Assembly: GCA_030267965.1 (NCBI GenBank)
Contig: BRYA01000251.1
Coordinates: 1-27,903 of the forward strand
DNA from: Triparma columacea
Taxonomy: Eukaryota; Sar; Bolidophyceae; Parmales; Triparmaceae
DNA: 27,903 nt
Direction of reading: 5' to 3'
The stretch's first letter is position 1. Every line of letters starts with the position of its first letter. The notes beneath the pieces were generated by a model. That model saw only the letters and a program-made list of their open reading frames with translations, had not been told where the DNA came from and did not search any database. Position numbers and translations under genes: made by a program. Shown piece after piece: positions 1-10,313 of the stretch.

Positions 1-297
1 TAGATTTCTTGAAGTCGCCGCTCTCCCTTCTCCTATAAGAACCCGTTTTAGCCCTTTTACTATCGCGTTCCCCCGATTCTGAAGACCTCATGGATTCTCT
101 TTTTGGCTGATTTCGGTCAGAAAAGTCAGCTTGCCAAGTCGGACTGAAAGTTTTTCGAGAAAGCATTATTTGTCACCCCACCTCATTTGTCATCTTTAAC
201 AACAACAATAAACATCATACACATATAATACACGTATCAATCAGCATCTCAATCAATATATCAAAATCCCACCCCAAACAAGCTACAAAGCCACAAA
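1..297 (+). other. 5' flank and probable leader of the first gene
   Basis: No gene is visible here. The last ~110 bases before the ATG at 298 are A/C-rich, with little G and many CAA/ACA triplets, which suits a promoter-proximal region or an unstructured 5' UTR. Positions 159-172 carry a 14-base string that recurs exactly at 10584-10597, in front of another gene region. No TATA box could be assigned with confidence. Confidence 0.4.
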
Positions 298-1044
298 ATG
301 ATATCCTCGTCTCACCAGCATCGGAGGGAATCCAAACTAGTCATAAATTTCGACCAAACTAGCATAAATTTCGACACAAAAGGGATGACATTAGATCAAA
401 AGGCCTCAGTACGTGATATCCTAAAGGCCTTACACTTAGAGAAGTCTAAGAACAGTGACCTCACGTCCCAGCTTCGTTCCCAGTCTCTTCCCTCAACTTC
501 CCTAGATCCAGCATCAGTATGGTTCGATAAGTCACAACTATACCGTTCCAGGAATCTCCACTTAACCTCAACAGTAAAACACCAGAGGCTTCTACTCGCA
601 AGGTGTGAGAGGGTCCTTGGTTTCGTTTTGGGTGTTGGGGGTGTCGTTGATCGGGTAAGAAGTGCAGTTGAGGGTATCCTTGAACTCACAACTGGACAGG
701 GTAAGGTTGGATCCATTTTGAAGGCTGTTAAGGGGGAGCTGGAGGAGGTTAAGAAATTCGGGGAGGAAGTTTGTAGGGCTGTTAATGGAGAGGGGGGGGA
801 GGAGGAAGGGGGGGGGAGGGAGGGGGGGGTTAGGAGGGCTAGGGATGTTCTGGATGCTGCTTGGGGTGTTGACTATAGCGGCGGGGTGGAAGTTAAAGCG
901 GGGAAGGATGTCTGGGACGGGGGGGGGGAGAGCGACGGGGGGGAAAGCGAGGGGGCGGAGGGGGACACGACACTCGACGAGAGCTGGAGGGGGGAAGAAG
1001 AAGAAGGCCAAGGTGGGGTCCTGGATAGGACAACGCTGGATTAA
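298..1044 (+). CDS. hypothetical Glu/Gly-rich protein, 248 aa
   Basis: I do not recognise this protein. It is a single open frame from an ATG at 298 to TAA at 1042-1044. Residues 1-60 contain a short duplicated segment with the core INFD. Residues ~95-165 are predicted helical, with alternating hydrophobic and charged positions. From ~165 onward the protein is Gly/Glu-rich and encoded by long G-runs, so slippage or indels are possible there. It has no signal peptide, membrane span or catalytic motif. It converges on the REX1-B-like gene, with 86 bp between the stops. The A/C-rich leader and the bias toward codons ending in T or C in the first half favour a real gene. The low-complexity tail is less certain. 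Confidence 0.5.
   Translation: MISSSHQHRRESKLVINFDQTSINFDTKGMTLDQKASVRDILKALHLEKSKNSDLTSQLRSQSLPSTSLDPASVWFDKSQLYRSRNLHLTSTVKHQRLLLARCERVLGFVLGVGGVVDRVRSAVEGILELTTGQGKVGSILKAVKGELEEVKKFGEEVCRAVNGEGGEEEGGGREGGVRRARDVLDAAWGVDYSGGVEVKAGKDVWDGGGESDGGESEGAEGDTTLDESWRGEEEEGQGGVLDRTTLD
342..375 (+). repeat. 21-bp-spaced direct repeat inside the first gene
   Basis: The 13-mer CATAAATTTCGAC occurs at 342-354 and again at 363-375. The 21-bp spacing keeps the frame and duplicates an INFD peptide. It looks like a small in-frame tandem duplication. Confidence 0.7.
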
Positions 1045-1130
1045 GAGGAGAGGGAGGGAGGGGATAGATGACGAGGAGAAGAAACGAAAGGATGTGTATT
1101 ATATTCCAAGACGCATTATTTCAACCTTTC

Positions 1131-2069
1131 TCACTTAATTTGGTTGGCTTCTCTCTCCACGTCCTCGTAAACCCCTTCGTCCTCTACCAGCAGTCCCTCC
1201 CTGACTTCCTCCTTCGCCTCCTCGCACTCCTCCTCCAGCTCTCTGAGTTTCTCCTCCCCTCTCCTAACCTCGTCCTCCACCAGCCCCCTAGTCCTCTCGT
1301 CTCCAACGCCCTTGGACTCGCACAGCCGCACGACTGACAGGTGCAGGGCGGCCGTTACCCTAAGCCTCTCCCTCTCCCTGTCCTGGAGCAGGTCTATGCT
1401 CTTCGCTAAGGCCCTAAGGCCCCCCTCGTACGCCCTCCCCCCCCCCGACCCACTGGACAAACCTCCGACCCTCCTCAGAACCTCCTCCCTAACAACCCTG
1501 ACGACCTTACTGACGACCTCGAACTGAACAGTGACCCCGGCTACGAGCTCCATGTACCTCTCAGCGTCGAACCTCGGGCCAACCCTACAAGCAAGGAAGG
1601 TAGCGTTGTAGTGGGAGTGGATGAGAGACCTGGAGGACTGGGAGGTTAAGACGTGATGGATTAGGGGGTGGAGGGGGAGATTACGGAGGGGAAAATAGGG
1701 GGAGGAGGAGGGGGGAGGAGGAGGGAGAGAGGAAGTTGAGGGGGGAGGGGGGGGAGGGGAGAGGAGAGGAGGGTGCGCGTTTAAGGGACAGTTTGGAAGG
1801 TTCTGGGACATGCAGGGACAGGCGAGCTTCATGAAGTCAGCGTCCATTGGGTTGGAAGGCTTGTTGGAGGTAGGATTTGAGGGGGAATTTGAAGATAGGT
1901 CTATTATTTGGGAAGAGGGGTTCGGAGGCGCGTTTGGAGAACTGCATTCTGAGCTTTTTAGGAGAGACGCGGATCTACGGGAATTCAAAATATCAAATGC
2001 AGCGCGAATATCTATCCCTGTGTCGGGAGGAGGAGGGGGGGACGCGGGATTTTGTGGGATTGAGGCCAT
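1131..2069 (-). CDS. REX1-B-like protein (putative DNA-repair-associated family), 312 aa
   Basis: The frame runs from the ATG at 2069 (MASIPQ) to TGA at 1131-1133. An upstream extension to 2090 would need a TTG start, so I reject it. Residues 1-135 are Pro/Ser-rich and low complexity. Residues ~140-265 form a helical domain with SLIHSHYNATFLAC, an aromatic/acidic stretch RFDAERYMELV, VTVQFEVVSKVV, and then LQDRERERLRVTAALHL. That last pattern (LQ..E...L..TA.L) is what I recall as the signature of the REX1-B family, named from a Chlamydomonas UV-sensitivity locus and related to human REX1BD. The C-terminus (~270-312) is a charged coiled coil. The assignment rests on remembered family patterns only. 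It shares a 34-bp divergent spacer with the next gene. Confidence 0.5.
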   Translation of the reverse strand: MASIPQNPASPPPPPDTGIDIRAAFDILNSRRSASLLKSSECSSPNAPPNPSSQIIDLSSNSPSNPTSNKPSNPMDADFMKLACPCMSQNLPNCPLNAHPPLLSPPPPPPSTSSLPPPPPSSSPYFPLRNLPLHPLIHHVLTSQSSRSLIHSHYNATFLACRVGPRFDAERYMELVAGVTVQFEVVSKVVRVVREEVLRRVGGLSSGSGGGRAYEGGLRALAKSIDLLQDRERERLRVTAALHLSVVRLCESKGVGDERTRGLVEDEVRRGEEKLRELEEECEEAKEEVREGLLVEDEGVYEDVEREANQIK

Positions 2070-2103
2070 CTTTTGATTTGCTTCCCTCAAATTTCCAAAA
2101 GGA
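2070..2103. promoter_or_regulatory. very short divergent intergenic spacer
   Basis: Only 34 bp separate the ATG of the minus-strand gene (2069) from the ATG of the plus-strand gene (2104). Both core promoters and 5' UTRs must therefore overlap each other or lie inside the opposing coding sequences. The spacer is T/A-rich, with no recognisable TATA box. Confidence 0.5.
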
Positions 2104-2841
2104 ATGGCATTTTACAGCTTTTACGTAATTTACCTTGCATTTATAACTTTTACGGTAGTTGTATCCTCCTTCCATTTTCCCCCAAACCCAAACTCATTTC
2201 GAAAGTCAGATCTGCGATCAAGTCCTGAAGATGTCGACCCGATTGAGATCTTGAAACAGGCTGAGAAATTAAGGTCCGAAGCAGCTGAGCTGGAGGCGGC
2301 GAGACCCGAGAGGAAAACTACATCCTTGGTACCTGGAACAAAGTCGAAGAGAATGGAGGTGAAGGGTTGCAAATGGAGATTGATGTTCTCGCTGGAGGGT
2401 GAGGGGCTGCGTTACAATGGAAACGGGGGCGTGGTAACATTCAAACCCGACGGTTACACCGACTTTACAGGCGGGGACATGTCCAAGGTGTGGGGTTGGG
2501 ATTTCGAGGTTACCGACGTGAAGCTGCCGGGTGGGGGAAAGGAATGGCTCTTGCTCTTCAGTGGGGACTTGGACGAGGGGAGGTGGGGGATGGTGCCGGA
2601 GGAGGTTAGGGCGGCATGGGAGCAGCAGGGGGGGGGGCAGGGCAAGATTTACTTCACCGGGGAATTTGTTTTCACCGAGGGGGACGGGTACGTGTTTAAG
2701 AAGGGAACAACTACAGTGAAAATTGACGAGGGACGGCGGAAGAAGATCGGATGGCTTACGGTGGGGATAGAGAAGGGGATCCTGGCTTCTTTCCGGAAGT
2801 GCGGGAGTTTCTCTTTGGAGCCCGTCGATGTCGATGTATAA
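2104..2841 (+). CDS. putative plastid-targeted protein of unknown function, 245 aa
   Basis: One open frame from ATG 2104 to TAA 2839-2841. Residues 1-22 form a hydrophobic signal peptide (MAFYSFYVIYLAFITF), followed by VVVSS then Phe, and then a Ser/Arg/Pro-containing stretch. A cleavage site directly before Phe followed by a basic transit-like region is the known ASAFAP-type bipartite presequence of plastid proteins in algae with red secondary plastids. Residues ~40-65 contain an ILKQAEKL helix. From ~80 to 230 the protein is beta-rich, with WRLMFSLEGEGL, GGVVTFKPDGYTDFTGG, VWGWDFEV, WLLLFSGDL and KIYFTGEFVF, which suggests a small beta-barrel or sandwich. I do not recognise the fold. It ends 122 bp from the convergent RPL5 stop. 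Confidence 0.7.
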   Translation: MAFYSFYVIYLAFITFTVVVSSFHFPPNPNSFRKSDLRSSPEDVDPIEILKQAEKLRSEAAELEAARPERKTTSLVPGTKSKRMEVKGCKWRLMFSLEGEGLRYNGNGGVVTFKPDGYTDFTGGDMSKVWGWDFEVTDVKLPGGGKEWLLLFSGDLDEGRWGMVPEEVRAAWEQQGGGQGKIYFTGEFVFTEGDGYVFKKGTTTVKIDEGRRKKIGWLTVGIEKGILASFRKCGSFSLEPVDVDV

Positions 2842-2963
2842 GTGTATAAGTGGAAAAGGGAATGTGATGCATCTCCAATCCAAATGTAATAATCACCACA
2901 CAGGGTTTGTTTTGCAACGTTGACCTATTAAAAGGATACTTGAACTGGGACGATGCATATCGC

Positions 2964-3887
2964 CTACTCGTCATCCTCATCGTCCTCGGCAGCCTTGGCG
3001 TCCTTCTTGGCCTGGATGCGAGCCTTCCTCTCCTCGTACGAGTCCTTCGCCTTGCGCTTGTGCGACTTGTTCTCGGCGGTGACAGTGTAGGCAGTCTTCT
3101 TGGCAGCAGGGTCGGCGCGGATGGCCTCGTGGACTCCCTCGTAAAGCTCCTCAAGTCCATCGGAGGTGATGTCCCTCTCGACGTAACTCTTGAACTGAGT
3201 CAGGTACTTGGCGTTATCCTCTTCCTCAAGGTACTCCATGTACTCCCCAACGTGGCCACCGAGGATGCGCTCCTTGTGCATTTCGGCATCATACTCCTTA
3301 GTCTCCCTCTCATAACCGGGGAACCTCTTCTCGGAGTGGGGGATGTCAAGTCCTCCGTCAGCGGCTCCCTTAAGGGCGCCGAAAATCCTAGAGCCAGTAG
3401 TAGTAGCCTTGGTTCCGACATCGAGAAGTGCGCGGAAGGGGTACTTATCATCATCGACCTCCGAAACATAGAAGGTCTTTCCGTCGTACTCAGTAGACAC
3501 AACCTCTCCGTCAATCTCAGAGTTTCCCTCGTAGGTAGAGTCAAGGCCGACCTTCTGGAGCATGCGGCGAGCGCAGAGGAGCCCAGTGCAGTAGGCAGCA
3601 GAGTAGTTCTTGAGGCCGCACTCGAGTCCGTAGCGGGCGAGCTCAGTGGACTCAGCGTGGCAGAGGATGCGGTCACCGTCGATGAGGGCAGAGGCAATCT
3701 GGCAGATGACCTTGGTGTTGGTGAACCTCACGATGAACCTGTACTTGGGGGACTGGTACTTGTTCTTGTCCTGAGCACACAACCTCTTACGAGCCCTGTA
3801 GTCGGTCTTACCCTCACGGCGGCGACGGTACTTGACCTGGTAACGGGAGAAGTAAGCCTTGTTCTTGAGGACCTTGACGAAAACCAT
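2964..3887 (-). CDS. RPL5: 60S ribosomal protein L5 (uL18)
   Basis: This intronless frame of 307 aa runs from ATG 3887 to TAG 2964-2966. It covers the whole eukaryotic L5 family: [19 protein letters not shown], then [16 protein letters not shown], then [16 protein letters not shown], then [30 protein letters not shown], and a Lys/Glu-rich C-terminus ending DDEDDE. Length matches the usual ~295-305 aa. The protein binds 5S rRNA and, with uL5/L11, forms the 5S RNP that joins the large subunit in the nucleolus. It is cytosolic, because the N-terminus carries no targeting extension. Codon use is strongly C-ending, as expected for a highly expressed gene. Its promoter lies in 3888 upward; the purine-rich 3896-3960 is probably the 5' UTR. 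Confidence 0.97.
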   Translation of the reverse strand: MVFVKVLKNKAYFSRYQVKYRRRREGKTDYRARKRLCAQDKNKYQSPKYRFIVRFTNTKVICQIASALIDGDRILCHAESTELARYGLECGLKNYSAAYCTGLLCARRMLQKVGLDSTYEGNSEIDGEVVSTEYDGKTFYVSEVDDDKYPFRALLDVGTKATTTGSRIFGALKGAADGGLDIPHSEKRFPGYERETKEYDAEMHKERILGGHVGEYMEYLEEEDNAKYLTQFKSYVERDITSDGLEELYEGVHEAIRADPAAKKTAYTVTAENKSHKRKAKDSYEERKARIQAKKDAKAAEDDEDDE

Positions 3888-4773
3888 GATTCTGTTGTTG
3901 TTGGAGAGAGTGGGTGGGGAGAGGGGTAGGGTGGTTAGAAGAGATATGAGAAGAGGTATGCGTTGACTTGGTTCACATTCCGGTCGAATCTACGTATTGT
4001 CACAGGCTTGAGGAAGGAGTGTATACTCGGAATATATACTCCATAATGCAAAACCTTCACGAGACCAAACATGGACGACAATGTGTATGTCTGTTTTGTC
4101 CCTTAATGAGTCGTTTTATCACAAAATATTGACACGAGAGTAATATCAGATGCATCTTATCGTATGATTGTGATCGTAGGGGGATTGGGATGCTGCCAGA
4201 GCCTGCATTTACTCAATCTCAAAGCAGAAGAAGGTCGGTGGTGAGGTTGTTGGGTGCTAAGTGGCACATTTGTCGGGATTCGTTCATCCATGAGGGCTTG
4301 TATTCGAATAAGTGGCACATCACTGGAAGGGGAAGTTGTGTTTCGCACGTTTGGAAGAGTTTGGAGGATGAGGACTCACTGTCGATTTTGGCTTTTTCTT
4401 GATGAGGAAATTGGGTGATGAGACATGTTGGAGAGCTCTTCAAAATTGTGATGTCGGGGGGGAAGCGGGGGTTGAGCAATGGAGCGTTGGGGGGTTGCAA
4501 GCTGCGTGGTATTATCGGTTTGGCCGACGGGACGGAAGTGAAAATGATGAGTTTCATGCAACAGAAAGTTTGACTTCAAAAGCTGGCGCTAAATTGAACC
4601 AGAAACGATAAGGAGTCCGTGTCTTCAGACGTCGAATCATCGACTCCTTGGTCTCCTCAGCCCTCAGCCCTCTCCCATTTTTGACAATTTTCATGCGCTC
4701 GCCGCCAGTCACCCCCAAAGACGTATTTTATTTCACACAGCACTCCACATATTATTTTATCATATCAAATATC
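3888..4773. other. intergenic: RPL5 promoter and channel-gene 3' flank
   Basis: This 886-bp stretch holds the promoter of RPL5 and the 3' flank of the channel gene, both on the minus strand. Short open frames exist on both strands, but none shows domain-like composition or family motifs. Small structures present are two copies of TAAGTGGCACAT at 4258-4269 and 4309-4320 (51 bp apart) and an inverted repeat at 4610-4649. The A/T-rich 4725-4773 probably holds the channel transcript's 3' end. Confidence 0.5.
4610..4649. repeat. 8-bp inverted repeat
   Basis: AAGGAGTC at 4610-4617 is the exact reverse complement of GACTCCTT at 4642-4649, leaving a 24-base loop. A stem this short may be chance. It lies downstream of the channel gene's stop codon in transcription terms. 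Confidence 0.35.
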
Positions 4774-7700
4774 TCACCCCGTCAGCGGAGAACCCACGAG
4801 CCCCCCTCCAAATTCGCCCCTTGGCGAGGGCAGCGGCTGCTCGTTTATCTCCTTTTGGAGATCCTTGGTGTTGAAGTCCAAAATCAGCCCGCTTGTGAGT
4901 CTGCTACTTCTTCTACTCCTCGCGCTCGTCCTCCTTGTTGAGAAGCTATTTTTCTTTGTCAGCGAATTTTCCCTGCTCCTCATTCCTGTTTCCGGCTCCT
5001 TCTCCTCCTTCTCCTCCACTTCCTGTGTTCCTTGCTCGAGGGAGGACTGTTGCTCCTCCAAGGCCGATTTCTCCGGACTCATCCACCCCCCACCCACACT
5101 GCCAAAAGAGTCCAAGCTCTTGCTGCGCCCGAAACTCGTTCTCCTCTCCTCACTTCCATCCGCCCCACTTAATTCCTCAATCCCTCCCAAGAAGGTCTCC
5201 GTCCTCTTTTTGCTCATGCTCAGCAGCCCGTGCTTCTCAGGTCTTCCTGATGGCCTCATCACCGTGGAGTGTTTCGCACCGAAGACGCTGCTCCTACCGC
5301 CAGGGGAGTGCGTTCCCATCAACGGGTCGTTACACGTGACCCTCCTGGCCGCTTTGGTAATGGCCATCTGGACAATGGCATGGCTCTCATGATCGTCGTC
5401 CTCGTGCGCATCTGGGTGAACCACAAAGCCCCCGCTCAACATCCTGGAGCGGCTATCGACCGGCGATTGCGTCGTGTGCTCATGCTTCAGTGCCATGTCG
5501 ATGATGTTGGTGCTGATGCTCATATTGATGCTCTTGCGCTTGACGGCTAAGTTCAGGTCTCTCGAGCTCCCGCTTTGGACGACATTGGCAATGCTCTCAA
5601 TGCTTTTTGTTTGGCTATGCTTTACTAGCTGTTTAGACTTGCCAGCCTCATTGAGCTCGTCGTGAACCTCTTTATCGCTGTTCTTGAAGAAGGGCTTCAC
5701 GGCATCATCAGCCGCCATCTCCTGCAGCGCGGGGTTAGCCCTGCTGTGATGCACCACGAACTTCGCGAACATGCCCTTGCTCATCCAGGCTAGCCCCTCC
5801 TTTTCTAGGGCCTCCAGAGAAGCCTCATTATCATTATTCTCCATCTTCGGGTTCAGGGGGCGGGAGGAGGTGGAGGGGGCGGGAGGAGGTGTTAGAGCGG
5901 GGAAGGGGACGGAGTAAAGATGCGCAATCAGACTAACCCAACCCTATCCCATTTTATATCAGTGGCAACCTCCCCGCTACCCACCTTCATCACAGCCATT
6001 TCCCCCTTCGTCATGCTCTTGGCCTTAGCCTTCCTCCTCTCGTGCAACTCAAGGCCCTCCTCCTTTATGCTCTGGACCAGAGTGTCCGCCACGGCCGGAT
6101 GCCTCATCAGAATGAGCGTCAGGGCCTCGTTCGAGAGGTAGTAGCACTGACATGTCTCCAGGCACATCGCCCCGAATTTGTCGTCGTCTTCGTGCACTTC
6201 GACCGCGTCGAAACCGATGAACTCGCCTTCATTGTAGGGCAGTCCCACAACATAGAGCGAAGTGTCGCCAATGCCAACGGATTTGTTATCGTTTTGCGTC
6301 GAATATAACACCTTCCCAACCTTGCCCTTCAAGATAAAGTACATCCCCCGACTTCCTACCAGAGGGTGGTAGAGGATGTCGTTATTAACGAATTGGCAGG
6401 GCTGGAAGTACTGCAACACGCAGCTCACAAAGCTCATGCTCCTGCCCTTGCCAAAAATACAGATCTTTTCCAAGGCATCTTTCTTAGAGCTCAGCACGAC
6501 CTCATTTCGGAGGTGCGAGGGGAGGCAACTCAGAATATACTGCGACAAGCGTAGAGAGGGTGAGCATCAAAGTGCGCGCTTGTGCGAATTTTCTCGCATC
6601 TCACCTGTTCCTCGAAGGGCGACTTTTCATGGAGGCAATAATCCAGGTTGCGTTTCAGCCTCTTCTCCAAGGGCTTGCTAAGTCCCCTGTCCGCACAGTA
6701 GTTGTAAAGACCCAGGAGCCTCTCCTTCACTTGCTTATCACCGTTCTTCTCGTTAGTGATGATGGTGCTCGCGCTTCCCACAATGTAAGAGAACATGGTC
6801 GCGCCCAGGATCATCATGACAGTGGCGTAGAGCCTTCCGTTGTCTTCCTGGGGCAGCACGTCTCCGTAGCCCACCGTCGTCATTGTGGTGAAAGCCCAGT
6901 ACAAGGCCTCAATGTAACTGTCAGAAAGACTAACGGCCTCGTCCTTGCCGGTTTTGGCGAATTCTGTCATGTTGGCGTACCCAAGATCCTCAAAGTCAGC
7001 TTCCGTGGACATATTCCAGAAGCACCCAAAGAAGTGAGCCAACCCGAACAATATGCCAAACAGCTGGGCGGAGGAGAAGCGGAGAGCAGGGCAGCGTTAG
7101 TGGTACGCACTGTAACACATATCACAATGGTTGTTCGTCTTGCCCACAACCCATCCTAATCCTTCTCACCTTCCCGGTCTTCTTCACAGTCTCGTCAAGC
7201 TCGAAGACCTCCTCTACGGCTGACGTGTCGATTTTCAACAACTTAACAAGTTTGAAGAGCCTCACTAGCCTCACTATCCTTATGAGCTTTAATGACCTCA
7301 ACCCACTGTCCCCCCCCCCTCCCTTGTCAGCGAACGCCTCCACTATTTTATCAATGGGAAGGGTGCTCCCAAAGTCGATGATGAACCAAAACTTCAAGTA
7401 GCGAGACCTGATCATCTTCGGAATCGTCACGAGCACATTGTTATCGTCCAAATAGGCGGTCCTGAACGTCACGATAATGTCCACCGTGAATAAGGCATCT
7501 GTTATCCAGTCAATTACTATCCAAGGTTTCGTGGCCTCGATATCGAATCCTAGGCGCAGGGGGACCGCCGCAACGCTGAAGATGATGAATAAACCGACGA
7601 CGACGTCCCAAAGGGTCTTCCTCTTTGTGCCTGGGTCGACAATTTTTCTTGACATGATGTCCTCAGCACGCTCGAGCGACTCGATCTCCTTGGTGGGGTC

Positions 7701-10218
7701 CTCGGGGTCAAGTTTGAGAGTCTTCACGAGGACTTTCTTCGCATTCGCCGAATTCTTGTCGTTGGCGAGCTGGGAAGCACCTGCCAAAAGCGCAATGTCC
7801 ACAGTATCAGCATCCTCTATAGATCCATCTATGAACAGCTTGCTCTTGACCTTAACGCCGCCAATCTCCTTGGTCTCACTTTGCCAGCACTCCTCTTCCA
7901 CTGCGTGCAATTCATTGTTAGTTCTGATCAAATGAGCAGTATCCTCAGCGTAGTAGTCAAGGATCATCTTGAGCTCGTGAGTCTCAATGAACCATAAGTC
8001 TGTTGCAATGGGGGCGCATAGCATAAAATCCATGGGCTCGTTTTTCATCGCGCTGGTCAACCCCAGAACGCTCCCGTCCTTCAGCAGGCCGGATATGACC
8101 CACTGCGCGTCCAGCGGCCTCAAGACCTGGAGGTGCCCCATGTTGACCACAAAGACCTGATCAGGGACGTTATTGTCCACCCTGATGGTTTCTCCTACGC
8201 CTAGGAAGAACGGGCGCAACACGAGGAGTAGCTCAGCGACAAAGTGCCTGTCGAGCCCATCGAAGAGCGTGCTGAGCTTCTCCACCTGGCGGGGGAGGAG
8301 GAGGAGCAAAGCGGGGAAGAGTGAAGCGACGACCAAAAGTTTAGTCGTGTTTTGGGATTGAATTGGCGTGCGCGATAATTTGTTGCGTTTGGTCCTTTCT
8401 CACCTTCGTCTCGTGCACACTCATGGTCAAATCCACCCTCATGTGCACCGGTAGCTGGCGGAGCACCGCAAGCTCGTCAAACACGCTCTTCTGTGTGTAC
8501 ATGTACTGAAAGTGTTTCATGAGCCGTCTACGGAGGGTCTTGGGAAAGTTTCTGTATTTACTATATTCGAGGATGAGTTCTGGAAGGAGGGGGGGGGGGG
8601 TGTTAGTGTTGTGGCGAGCGAGCGAAGCGAGGCGCAAGCAGCCATATTTTGCTTTCCCTGCTCCAATCTTCAAGCGTCGTTGCTTACTTACCTAGCTCTT
8701 TCTTTCGTATTCTTGTTTCGGGGCTCATGGTCTCGACGATTTGGGTGGTGGTGGAGATGATGAAACCGAAGCAGCCAGCCCCGACAATCTCCACGAAGAT
8801 CGAGTATATTCGCTCGCGCTTGTTCGCACCGTATATGTCGCCGTAGCCAACGGCCATCATAGTCGCAATGACCCAGTAGAAGGCCGCAAGATACTGGGAG
8901 AACCAAATGGCAGAGACCCCGTTGCTATTTCCACATTTGCTGATGAGCGACCCCGAAGTGACAGGCCCCTCCATCTCGTAAAGGGTCTGCCCTACTTCGT
9001 AGTCGCATTCGTTCACGGCCGCCCAGAAGCACGCCAGGAAGTGCGCAACGAAGAGGATCGACACTATGAGGTTGACGAGGCGTAGAACGGCAGGGTTTAT
9101 CATTGCTATGATCTGCTGCAGGGAGCCGCGGGAGACAAGCTTCGCCAGCTTTGCGAGGCGGAATAGGCGCAAGATTCGCACGAGCTTTATAGTGCGGAGC
9201 TGGCTCTTCGGGAGTTTGAAAATGGCATTAATTATTGTGTCGAAGGGAATCGTGGAGAAGAAGTCCACAATGAACCACGAGCGTATGTAGCTATGCATGA
9301 TTCGTTGGGAGTTCATTATGAGGTGACCGTGTTTGCTCATGTAACCCGTCTTGAAACTAAACGCCATGTCGAAAAAGAAGATTGTGTCGATGGTCCAGTC
9401 AAATATGAAGCTAGGGGAGCGGAGCGTAGCGAGCGGGGAGAAGTGGGGGAGGGTTCAGCCAATACACGAAGCATGTTAGTACAGCTCTTTACCACTAATG
9501 CGGCCCTTCTTCCCCCCCCCCTATCCCCCTCTCTCCTCCCTCCTCACCTGAACCCTTCCGGCTCTGGCCGGGAAAAGAAGAGCCTAAAGGGGATGACAAT
9601 CACGGAGTAAAGGATCAGCACCCCGCAGAGCACATCCCAGTATAGCTTCCACTTTGCGCGGGGATCGATTACGTATTTCCGCTCTTTCACCCGCTTCTGG
9701 GCCTTATTTTCCCACTTTTTGGCTCTTTTCTTCACGGTTTCACTCAAAAAGTCCACGTCCTTAGACTTGCCCTCTTTCAGGGCCTTTTCCCGTATTTTAT
9801 CCTTCTCTTCCCTAATCACCTCCTTGTCGCCTCCCCATAAACCAAACACCTTATTCAAAGAGGCCTTGTCTTCCTCCTTAAAGTTAAGGACCTCGCCGCT
9901 TGGGGAGGGCACCACCTTTTCAACCTCGTCAACCATGTCCTCCTCGTCGCCGCTATTTTCCTCCTGTATTATCGGTTCGCCATGCGTGGAAAGTCTCATG
10001 ATGGGCTTATACTTGCCACCTGTTGCCCTCCTCAATCTATTACCGTCCCCGTCCATAATTATACCCTCGTCGCCAGATATACCGAGCGCCATGCTTCCGC
10101 CTCCTCCTCCGCCGCCAGCCATCGATTGGAACCTTCCCCTCTTATTGAGAAGGGCCGCATCCCTCCCATGGGACTGCATGTCCCCTCGGACCTGGGCGGC
10201 TCCGGCTTGCATCGCCAT
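4774..10218 (-). CDS. tandem two-repeat voltage-gated K+ channel with two CNBD-like domains, 1602 aa
   Basis: Seven exons on the minus strand join in frame: 10218-9548, 9410-8692, 8579-8404, 8285-7170, 7063-6605, 6539-5943 and 5844-4774 (TGA). Introns are 65-137 bp with mostly GTGAG donors. The sixth donor (GTTGGG) is weaker and is the least certain junction. Repeat 1 has S1 ~188-212, a basic S4 ~295-318 (LVRILRLFRLAKLAKLV), the pore motif MMAVGYGD ending ~415, S6, a C-linker and a CNBD-like fold ~553-635. Repeat 2 has S1 ~748-767, S4 ~852-874 (IRIVRLVRLFKLVKLL), the pore motif TTMTTVGYGD ending ~962, and a second CNBD-like fold ~1080-1185. The tail 1247-1602 is Ser/Arg-rich and disordered. 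Family knowledge: GYGD filters conduct K+, and KCNH/CNGK channels assemble as four repeats, so two of these chains would make one pore. Confidence 0.9.
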
Positions 10219-10313
10219 GGCGTCCTACTCGTTAGTAAGATAAAAGAGGGGCGTGAGAGGAGAAGGATAGGGGAAGGCGATCGGAAGGGGAGATTTATTG
10301 AATCAAAACAACC

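Noticed and set aside
2070..2090. Upstream extension of the REX1-B-like protein to 2090
   Set aside because: The codon at 2090 is TTG, not ATG. The first ATG is at 2069.
2907..3929. 340-aa open frame on the plus strand opposite RPL5
   Set aside because: It is antisense to a certain ribosomal-protein gene. The Leu/Val/Ser-rich translation is a by-product of L5 codon use.
4157..4611. Overlapping short frames between RPL5 and the channel gene
   Set aside because: None has domain-like composition, a plausible splice partner or a conserved motif. The region is better read as intergenic.
5928..6548. Independent 206-aa gene ending DRVGLV
   Set aside because: It is channel exon 6 read into the following intron. 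The upstream junction at 6539 is phase 0 with exon 5, and the fold continues the second CNBD-like domain.
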